DNA of 64,000 nt, taken from Styela clava. Lineage: Eukaryota; Chordata; Ascidiacea; Stolidobranchia; Styelidae. The DNA lies in NCBI RefSeq assembly GCF_964204865.1, contig NC_135253.1, positions 22,294,001 through 22,358,000 on the forward strand, in the 5' to 3' direction. A program made the position numbers and the translations under genes. Below are positions 54,914 to 64,000 of the stretch, piece by piece. Under the pieces are notes generated by a model that saw nothing but the letters and a program-made list of their open reading frames with translations, ran no database searches and was not told the DNA's origin. Numbering within the stretch: the first letter of the stretch is position 1; each line of letters opens with the position of its first letter.

Positions 54914-55912
54914 CTTATTATTAAAAAGGTATAAAAAGAATTTCCACGGGGTCAAAGGACTGGGAAACGTTTATTACACGTTACTGCTGTACTAAATTAT
55001 TTGCGTGATGTGACGTAAAAAGACACACGATTTATAATGTAACAAAACATAAATTAATAACTAAGTTAATCAGAGAAACTGTACCACAATTTTATTTCAA
55101 CAACAGAAACGCAAATGCAGCAAAATGTCCAACAACCGGAACGCCGTTCCGGCCACAGCTAACCACTGGTTCTGACCCGCGGGACGCCATTTGCAACCCC
55201 TGTGTTAGGGGCTAGAAGAGTGGATCGGGGGTTTGGTTTTGCTGCATGTCATTCAAATATGAACCAATCTTGAGAAGACGTGATGGGAAGGGCGATCATT
55301 TGACAACTGAGTCATGAACTGCATCCGTAATAAGGTTGAATAAGGATTCTGCATTGATATAGAATGCGATGTTAATTTTTGTGGAGATGATTTTGATGAC
55401 GAGCATGTATTTTGAGGCAGCGACAACTTCAGTGCGTGCAGCAGACCGGGAGCGCACCATGGCCCAAGTACAGTTTTCGCCACTTTGTGGCGTCTGAACC
55501 TGCCGCAAACCATGGCCTCTACGGTCAGACCATGCCGGCTGACATTTTAGCTGCCACAAAACAATGGCATGAGGCGTGGGTACCACGGCAGCAAATTAGA
55601 AACAATGACGGCTAAAATTGTACTGCCACAAACCAAGGCATGTAGTAAGATCTCTTTAAATACCCCAATACAGGGGTCGGCAACCTTTTGTCGCTCGCGG
55701 GCCAAAATTAGAGGTTGCAAGTCATTGGTGGGGCGCACATATTTTTAGAAAGTTGAAAAACCCCAACGGATGATATGTTTTGTAATAAATATCAAGCAGT
55801 TTTACATCTCTCGAATAGAATATAGATTTATTTTTTTCTCATTGCCTTGCATCTCAAAAAATTACATTTAAATATTTTCGGCGCCATTTTTGCACCTTTT
55901 GCACTTAGCATC
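54914..55912. repeat. Right copy of ~1 kb segment flanking the BEL element
   Basis: Begins CTTATTATTAAAAAGGTATA at the first base after the 3' LTR and matches 45129-46126 to its last base (GCACTTAGCATC). The sequence then continues into AATTTTTCTGCG, the natural continuation of the hAT-like element it contains. Confidence 0.85.
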
Positions 55913-56152
55913 AATTTTTCTGCGTTTTGTTGCTTTTTGTCTAGTTATAACTAAATTATAGGCTCATTAAACGAGTAATTGTGAATTATATACTTGTTAG
56001 GTTATAATATAATTTAGTCTACACGTGTCTCAAAATAAATTGTGTTATGTAAAGAATATAATCGTCAAAGCAGCTGTTTTGTTACTATATTTCAACGAAG
56101 CGTCGCAGGTCAGATTATAGTACTCCGCGGGCCGTAGGTTGCCGACCCCTGC
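55678..56152. mobile_element. Complete hAT-like element (CAGGGGTCGGCAACC ends)
   Basis: CAGGGGTCGGCAACC and GGTTGCCGACCCCTG are a perfect 15-bp inverted pair. Interior related to 18840-19305 (TTGTCGCTCGCGGGCC; TAGTTATAACTAAATTATAGG). Its left half is also present at 45892-46126. No clear target duplication (CCCCAATA left, CCTTAATG right). Confidence 0.7.
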
Positions 56153-59100
56153 CTTAATGGATTGAAACAACGAGATGTTTAATACATATTTCAAGTCTAA
56201 AAACTTTGAGTATTTGTGCATCGAAATGAAAGGTTCTCATCAATGCTATCTTTGCATTGTGTCTCATATGCAACATCAGATGGCCTTAAACAACACTTGA
56301 CTACTCAGCATTTCAGATACGACCATGGCAAGAGACGCCACGTTCGTTCGTGGCAGGAGCCACCATGAAATGATAAGAACTGCGCCTCCCATGGCCAGTT
56401 ACATTTTAAAATGTAAACGAATAAACTTCTATAAACCGCTGATTTTTCTGAAGAATATTGTTTACAGAGGTAAGAACAATCCATGGATGCCCATTTAGAA
56501 AAAAATGTAAGGACATACATTACACTGATTAATAATTTTAACGACCACTCCTCATTAATCCTCCTCTCATATTCTTACTTTATTATCTGAAATTGATGTT
56601 GGTATCAAAAATTCATCTGAAAATTGTGACTAGGCTTCATCAATAATGCCACCAGGTGTTTATGGCATTATTTATTTTTGGATAATACCTTCAATTCAGT
56701 GAATGACGGAAAATTCCAGCGTGTTTTCAAAAAGATTGTACGACACCGATTCAAGCAAAGCACAATGTAAGATGTTTTTGGACACGTAGTGGACATAACG
56801 ATCGTTTCAATATTATGTTGTTGTTCTTTGACACGTATTTAAAAAGTCGCTTTTCTCTTTGATTACTGGACTAATTGCTTTGAAATTTTCAGTGGTTGAA
56901 GATGAAATTTTTCTCCAGAAGGCTATTACTTTTATTTATTTCAAATATTTCTGTTAGCTCTGTAAGATTTGTTTTTGTTTGCTATGACGTCACTAAACGT
57001 TCTGCGGATATCGGACGACATTTTGTGTCCAACGGACCATCTTGCAATTTCAATTCACGCTGTCACAAGACAGGATCTTCTAAAGATAGAGAAGTTCTGG
57101 TACCGTAACACAGCGCGGTGACACTGAACTAACTCGTAGCTGTCAAAAGCTTGAAAATCCATACAAATATAAGAAATAAAAAGATGAAACTTGGCAGGTG
57201 GGTAGAGTTGTGTTTCTTTTAACCATATTTGAAAGTTTCGCGTTTCTACATTTGAAGGAGGGGGAATAGGGGGTGTGCATTTCCGATACGTCGATAATAT
57301 CTTTGTCAACCAATTTGCGGCCACCGTGTTTTCGTCTGTTTGATTGCTGTGATGTGGTGCTTTGTTTATAATTTAACGAGTTTTGTTCGAAATAACCGTG
57401 TTCTTGAAATATATGACGGTCAGAAATGCAATTAGAAGCCCAATGTTTTCACGCTGTCACAAGACCAACAATTGTCAACCAATTTGCGACCACCGTGTTT
57501 TGTCTGTTTGATTGCTGTATGGCTGCGTATGCGATAGTTTCGACGCAGCATAAACGATGATCAAGGCTTGAAATCCGTGGTCGCACACTGGTCGTTCGGT
57601 CGCAAATACGTCTTTCGAGTGCCGTACTTTGGGGATTTGTATAGCTTCAACCCTTTGTCGTAGAAAGTTAATACGAGGTTTAGCGTGTAGAATAAATGCC
57701 GCCAATGCACCCACGGTGAAAAAATTAACGGGTTAGATATATTGGTTTTTGTTTTATAGCGGTTTGAATGAAATTGTCCGCAGACTGGCTACACCACCCT
57801 AGGCCTGGTGAGTTGTCCGTGTAGTCGAATTGTCCATCAGCCCTAAACGGCTATGATATGACAGTCACTGTACCAAAAATTGTACCCCGACTCGGCTGGT
57901 GTTAAGTTGACGCATGTTATTTAGTAACGTTTTTATGTGAAATGTTTGACTGTGGTTCGGTACCTGATCCGATAATACGGTACATAATTGACTCATATCA
58001 CGAGATATTTCAACTGATGTTTCAATTGTCACAGGACCTAAAATATCTATGACAGGTATAAAAGCAATAGTATTTATCATACGTGTGTGCCTTTCTGATA
58101 GTAACAATACACTTTAACAATACAGTAGTTGGAAAAGTAGTTTAGGCTACGCAAATATATTTAACAGTGGACATACAAGCCGTAAAATTCTCTACAGCAG
58201 TTTCACAAGGAAAGGAGTGGAAGAGGTTGTAACGATCAATCTTTCCCTTTTTTAAATCATAACAATGTCAGGGGTCATTTAACACATATTATGACGTCAC
58301 ATATATGTCACGTGACAAGAGCCCGCGTTTGAACGACTCAGACTCAAGGTCAGCCAGTTGTTTTAGGTTGCGCTTTGCATTTGGCAGCGCTGTTTTAGAT
58401 TAGAATATTTAGGTCTCTGACTTTGCTTTATTGTCGGTAGATGTTCATTTAGGTGTATTGATTAGTAAGCTGCTTATTTACGTAGTTTAATTCGAACCAA
58501 GCATGTTTTTCTCACAGATGTAGACTTGTAGTTGGTAGCCCAAAAAATTCTTTAAATATACGGTACCACGGAATTGTAACGGTAATGGCACACGGAATTA
58601 GAATATAATATACAGTACACAGTATTATCTTTCGTCACTCAATAAAAGAACTGGATTAATTGGTTTCAAATAAATTTAACACATTGCAAGTCAGTGGCAA
58701 TCATATTGGGCGAAGGAATTTAGAAATACAGCCAGCTATATAGTCTACAGGCAGGGCATCTCGGTCGGGACGTAATTGTCGCCTTCAAATATCATCAGGT
58801 TAAAGGGCGTCACTTATAGAGGTAGATAATAGGAGGGATCTTTTATAAAAAGCCATATAACCAATTTGTAACTAGATAACTACTAATTTGTTGTTTTAAA
58901 ACGGCGGGGGTGTTTTTCTCAAATCTCACAACATGCAGATTACTGCGCAGTTCAATAGCGTTATATCTATATCTTATTTTAAGGTGAACTTTAGTTTAAA
59001 AGTGAAATTATCATGTGTCCTACATGATTATCCCGCCCACCCCCTTCAGCAAGTGTACTGGAGGTGTTACCAGAAAAACAGAAACCCTAGATATCGGATT

Positions 59101-59190
59101 CTATGAAATTTAAATCAAGAAGGGGTACAGAGTTCACGCGATAGGCAAAACAATCGAAGATATTCATTCAGTCACAATAGACTTGACACC
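56153..59190. other. Gene-poor stretch with local duplications
   Basis: No exon recognised. GTCAACCAATTTGCG(G/A)CCACCGTGTTTT...CTGTTTGATTGCTGT occurs at about 57302-57350 and 57474-57520, and CACGCTGTCACAAGAC at 57057 and 57450. A CRE/E-box-like cluster TGACGTCACATATATGTCACGTGAC lies at about 58291-58315 and could be a promoter, but no gene could be attached to it. Confidence 0.4.
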
Positions 59191-59490
59191 ATGTTCGTTT
59201 TGAAGGGAATGGAAATATTCTATCCTGATGATCATTTTCATAAATCATCTCAATCTGATAGCATGATTTCAGATGCAACCAAATATGTTACGTTTGGAGA
59301 GAAATTCCTTCATGAAAACTCATGCACAGGATTACGGATGGATATTAAAAGATGGATCAACGAAGTGTGGGCGCATCGTCTTGGCAGACTGCTAAATTTA
59401 GCTCTAGTTTGGAAAATGTTAAAGAAAACGGAAGGATGGATGACCAAGAATGCATTAAGGAAGTGTGGGCGCATAGTCCTGGATAACTGA
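59191..59490 (+). CDS. Hypothetical ORF, 99 codons
   Basis: Open frame starting MFVLKGMEIFYPDDHF. I recognise no family. It contains an internal diverged repeat: EVWAHRLGRLL then, after ~28 codons, a CGRIVLDN segment from a similar DNA block. Its 3' half recurs as a broken copy at 60838-60900. It could be a fragment of a transposon or an exon of an unknown gene; coding status is weak. Confidence 0.2.
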   Translation: MFVLKGMEIFYPDDHFHKSSQSDSMISDATKYVTFGEKFLHENSCTGLRMDIKRWINEVWAHRLGRLLNLALVWKMLKKTEGWMTKNALRKCGRIVLDN

Positions 59491-59572
59491 CTGTTGAAAT
59501 CTAAATAAATGTTGCAGTTATTCCCGGCGGGCATCGGTTATAAAGCCATTAGATGTGTTTAAATAAAAATTA
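59427..59572 (+). repeat. Segment repeated at 60838-61045
   Basis: GGATGGATGACCAA(G/A)AATGCATT, GCGCATAGTCCTGGAT(A/G)AC, GTTGCAG(T/C)TATTCCCGG(C/T)GGGC and ATAAAGCC...AGATGTGT(T/G) appear in the same order at 60838-61045, with ~60 extra bases in the second copy. A dispersed or locally duplicated repeat of unknown type. Confidence 0.55.
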
Positions 59573-61045
59573 AAATGTCTGTGCTTGAGTTGAATGATTT
59601 CATATTGGGCAGATTGTGGTCCAATATGAGGATGACACCTTTGTGTTGATAACGCTAGACTGCTAGAGGATATATTTATGCAGCTTGTGCAGCGGCATCT
59701 CTCTTCATGTTTTAATTTACGTTAACAGCTTGTGCTCCGTTGGCACAGAATATGAAGCTTCCATTAAACAATTATTATATCAACCAATTTCCGTGGTTTG
59801 TCTTCCACGGTGAGATGATTTTTTCAATCGTTCCTGCTCACTGGCTACATATGACAGATGTCATAAATTCTTTCAACACTTTCAAAGAAGAGGGAAAACA
59901 TTAGAGGATTTCTTGATCAGAATAAAGATTCAAAATCGTTGGTTCCTGGAACAGTTCTCGATGTGAATGAAATCAAGAGGACAACAAATATATGAACACG
60001 AAAAAGTAATACCGGTAGCCTTCTAGCAACAAATACTATCTTTCACCACTGAAAATTTCAAAGTAATTGGTCCAGTAGTTAAAGAGAAAAGCAATTGGTG
60101 CAGTAGTTAAGACATTGGAAAAGAAAACGGCTGCAATGTCGACGTCTTTAAAGGCATTGGAAAAAGCTGCAATGCAATGTGAAACCGAAAAGTGCAGAGA
60201 GTTTTGAATGGCAGATTGAAAATGAAAACTGGTATTCATGTACTTTCGTTGGGTATTTTGATGATTACTGTTTCTTCATGTCGCGGTTCAAATAACGAAG
60301 AAATAGTAATAGAATAAATACTTTGACGGCCCATCATTATCAGAAATAAGGAAAATTTGTTTCAAAAACTAATGAGAACAAGGCACAACGAGTTTTTTCT
60401 AATACGGCCTTTAATTATGTCCAACATCCGCGCGTGAAGATATTGCAAACGAGTGACGACCGAATTTAAATATTTGAAATCTGGCCGAAGTTGCCCCATC
60501 GGCAACGAAAATAATAATAATTAGGTTACCACAATTTAATTAACTTAAACATCAAGCTATGGATAGACTATTCAAGCCAGAACCGCTGGTGTTGGATCCA
60601 GAAGCTGCCTAGGCTGTAGCAAGATGCTAGCACTGGAAACGGAATTTTCTTGACAGAAGTAGGAGCAGCACAAACAGCTCTAGGAGAACAGGGATGACCA
60701 GTAAACAAACGTTTATTGATCTTCCGATATTTGTCCCACAAAATTTATGCTCATGTAGAAGAATGTGATAAAGAAACGTAGTATGATTTTAAATTAAATC
60801 TTCTATATGCTACTTAGAGAGAAATTTCTTCATTAGGGAAAACGGATGGATGACCAAAAATGCATTGAGAGTGTGCGCATAGTCCTGGATGACTGTTGAA
60901 AGCAATGTTTGTTTGGATATGTTTATTGAAACACACCTATGTAAAAATATTAAAGCCGATTTTAAATGGTGTAATACCGATGTTGCAGCTATTCCCGGTG
61001 GGCCGACTTCCATTATAAAGCCCTCAGATGTGTGTTTGAATAAAC

Positions 61046-63670
61046 ACCTTTATTAGACACGCTCCGTCAATGCTAGTATGGAATAATGGTTGCCAGCAGT
61101 GTTAACTCTAAGCAAATTATGAGTGCGAAAGTGCTTCGCAGTCGAAAAAAAAAGTGCGAAAGTGCTTTTGCCGATTTTAACAAGTTAGGTGCCCTAGCCT
61201 TTCATATAACCCATTTAAAACGGCATAGATACTCAAAAAAGCGCTCCTCCGGTTAATATTATGAATTAAAGTGAAGCCTTTTCGTTAACCGAGTTCCCTT
61301 TAAGCGAATTCATGTTTAATTAAAACAAGCGAATTCATCGGCAACGAAATGACATCTGCTAACACCTGCCCGGACAAAACTTTCATGCAATGTATCACGG
61401 TGTCAGTTGCTTACTCGCCTAAACAGCAAAGACTTTCACCTTTGTTACTCCTACCATCTAACAGACACGAGGCAGGCTGGAAACCATATTAGTTACAGGG
61501 TGGATCGTTTGTACAAATCCCGTGCAAAATAACCCCCCCCCCCCCCAAATATAAATAGTAATCAACTAATTAGGGTTAGGTGCGCTGGAAATTCAACTTT
61601 GGATTTATCCCTAAACCTAATCTGATAATTATAAATTTGTGATTTTGAACCACTTTGAAAGTCGCCACCCGCTGTTTTAAAAGATAAGTTCACCTACCTT
61701 CCCTCCGAAATATTACGCAGGATACTCCCCTGTTTTAGGAGATAGGCTGACCTACTTTCCTTTCAAACCTTTTTCTCCGAAATATTACACAAGATCACTT
61801 TGAAAATCCTCCCGTTTCGTGAACTAGCGTGACCTAATTTCTCATTTACATTTATATTATACTATTTCAGAGCTTACCCAAAGACAAGTAATTTTTAAAT
61901 GTCGACATGCCTTGGTTTGTGTGCGAGTTTGTTTAAATCGGGCAGAAAACTTAATATTTTGGCAAAATGTTTAGTAATGTCATGTACTTTCAGTATTCAT
62001 AAATAGCACTCTTTGTAATGCTGCTGACCTAGTATCAAAGATTCGCATCACAACGCCACTTGCGAGGTTTCCATGTATTTCAATTACACTAATAGGAACG
62101 ATGACACATAAGAGTTTTCTTTTGCGAAGGTACACTAAATATAACGAGGGTGATTCTTGAGAAAAACATGAATATAAAAAATAAACGAATGATATGATAG
62201 TGGATCCCAAATAATTTTGAGAGTGTCTCGAAATACCAATCCATTTGATAAATAATTTTTATTCGACCACATGAACGCTGATATCCTGAAAATTATTGTT
62301 GAAAGAGAAGTACGCATTCTCAGATATCGGACATCCAGTCGCGATATTCAATCGTTCATATGCACAAATCTCACATTAATAGTAATTGCTACCCAAGTTT
62401 GTAAAGTTTAGAAACCAACAAACAGAAAATAACTTATCCTAAAACACAATTAAAATTCAGTCGGCAATAAATTCGTCGCCAAGACGATGCCATACAAAAC
62501 AAAAAAGATTTGGTCGCGAGAGTTACGTGAGATGACTGCCCTTGTTTTTTAAGCAGAATGTAAAAAAATTTATAATTAATAAACGGGAGTTACGACGCCC
62601 TTTACACATCGTGTGTATTAAACTTCCCTGGTAAGTACTTTGGTAAGTACTATTATTATTGTACTTATACACCTGTTGGAGTATTTCGGACAATTTCGAA
62701 TTTAAAATAAATGAAAACCCGACATATAATAAAGACGCAAAAGTAAAATGAACATTTATTGAAAAAGTTATTATTTAAGAAAGTCAACATGATCGTACAA
62801 TTCCGCCAAAACCTCGATGTTCGCAAGTGAGATGATAAATAAATACTTCCCTGTATTCGATCAATTAACTTTAGCGTATCGTTGTTCTGCCAACAAACAG
62901 CCGGGTGCAAAATATTTCCGTCCTGTGATATGCTCACAAATATTCTCGATATTAATATCATACCCTCGCGTATGTACTTTCTATTAGCTCTTTAGTGATC
63001 CCTTCCATCCTTGGCCAAGTCATGTTTCGAATATGTGAACATTTTATTCGACCATACGTGGCCGGCGGGATGTTAAAAATGTAAACAAGAGAGAGGTAAA
63101 ATCAATCGCGAATTTCGTTATAACGGCTCGTTTACGAATTGTTGCGCCCGTTATTGTCGAAAATGATTACATTTGTTGTATTTTGAGGCATTTAAGCAGT
63201 AATAATTAGGGCATGACATCATCAAAATCGTCAAGTGAGATCTTGAAATTGCAAATTCCGTAAATAAAATTGTGAATTATTCGGTAACGAATTCAGCTTT
63301 AATGACCGTCGGGGTATTGTTTTGTTAAAAATTATTATTAATGCGAGAGCGCCGAAAACATACAGTCCATACCGATGCGACTGCAATTTATATGGTCGCA
63401 ATTGGTCTGGCGCGTTTAGTAATAGTGTAAAATAAATTAAACGAATATCAATTATAACCAAGCCTGTCAGCGTGTTTATTTTCTGTTGGCAGGAATCGTA
63501 AAATACCATCTTGAGACAAATTCACTTCTATTATAACATCTTAATTTTCAGTTATTATCGTTATACAAATAACGTGTGGCAACTTTTTAATTTATCGTCG
63601 ACCAAAAAACCGCCCCACACTCGTCCAAACGTGTGTCGAGCTTGAACGACAGGAACAGATTCATCGACGA
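61046..63670. other. Gene-poor AT-rich stretch
   Basis: No gene recognised on either strand. It has a C-run at 61533-61546 and several short unrelated open frames without family features. Two imperfect repeats of ACCTACTTTCC...CCGAAATATTAC lie near 61690-61790. Confidence 0.4.
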
Positions 63671-63699
63671 CCTTAATTAGGGAAAATATGTATTTTATT

Positions 63700-64000
63700 G
63701 GGAATGCAAAATAAATGTAACAAAACGCATTTTTTTGTGATATAACTTTGTATTTTCGGAAACGGGTTGCCGTGAAAGGTAAAATTTGATCTAAATTGAT
63801 CGCAAAAATGTTTTATTTTAAATGTAACAAAACACATTTTGCGATATAACCTTGTATTTTCGAAAACGGGTGTCCTGAAAAGTAAAATATGATCTAAATT
63901 AATCGCAAAAATGTTTTATTTTAATTGTAACAAAACACATTTTGCGATATAACCTTGTATTTTCGAAAACTGGTGTCCTGTAAAGTAAAATATGATCTAA
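63700..64000. repeat. ~105-bp tandem repeat running off the right edge
   Basis: GTAACAAAAC(G/A)CATTTT starts at 63717, 63824 and 63927. Each is followed by GATATAAC(T/C)TTGTATTTTCG(G/A)AAAC, then GTAAAAT(T/A)TGATCTAAATT and TCGCAAAAATGTTTTATTTTA. Spacings are about 107 and 103 bp. Later copies are more alike, and the array continues past the window. Confidence 0.8.

Overview
The window is eukaryotic and reads as animal DNA. It is AT-rich, its genes are split by GT-AG introns, and it is crowded with many families of short transposons. The host proteins resemble chordate orthologues (PIH1D2, SF1, golgin-45, LYSMD1/2). Compact genes among short inverted-repeat and hAT-like elements suggest an invertebrate chordate such as a tunicate, but nothing in the sequence proves the species. 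All exon models come from reading splice signals, frame continuity and remembered family features; no alignment was run.

Layout, left to right. (1) 1.55-8.26 kb, plus strand: a six-exon PIH1D2-like gene (dynein-arm/HSP90 co-chaperone family) whose last exon and 3' flank are tandemly triplicated. (2) 10.63-10.82 kb, minus strand: an intronless ribosomal protein eL29 gene with a TOP-like start, head-to-head with (3) SF1, the branch-point binding splicing factor, at 11.58-24.53 kb, plus strand. SF1 has twelve exons whose lengths sum to an open frame of 782 codons, with an unusual Gly/RGG-rich and Met/Gly-rich C-terminal half. Its intron 10 holds a three-level transposon nest. (4) 24.5-33.4 kb: a transposon-rich stretch with an orphan eEF1A C-terminal coding fragment and a 5'-truncated, internally deleted LINE on the minus strand. 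(5) 33.79-38.80 kb, minus strand: a complete five-exon golgin-45 (BLZF1) gene, 397 codons. (6) 43.24-43.83 kb, minus strand: a single-exon LysM-domain gene of the LYSMD1/2 type. (7) 46.13-54.91 kb, plus strand: a full-length BEL/Pao LTR retrotransposon, flanked on both sides by the same ~1 kb host segment. (8) 55.9-64.0 kb: no recognisable gene, diverged local duplications, and a ~105 bp tandem repeat running off the right edge.

The host genes are unrelated housekeeping genes (cilia assembly, translation, splicing, Golgi structure, a LysM protein) and do not form a pathway. I see no novel multi-gene system. The most unusual structure is the BEL element bounded by a ~1 kb direct duplication. 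Next are the triplicated gene end, the orphan eEF1A exon and the nested elements with exact 8-bp target duplications.
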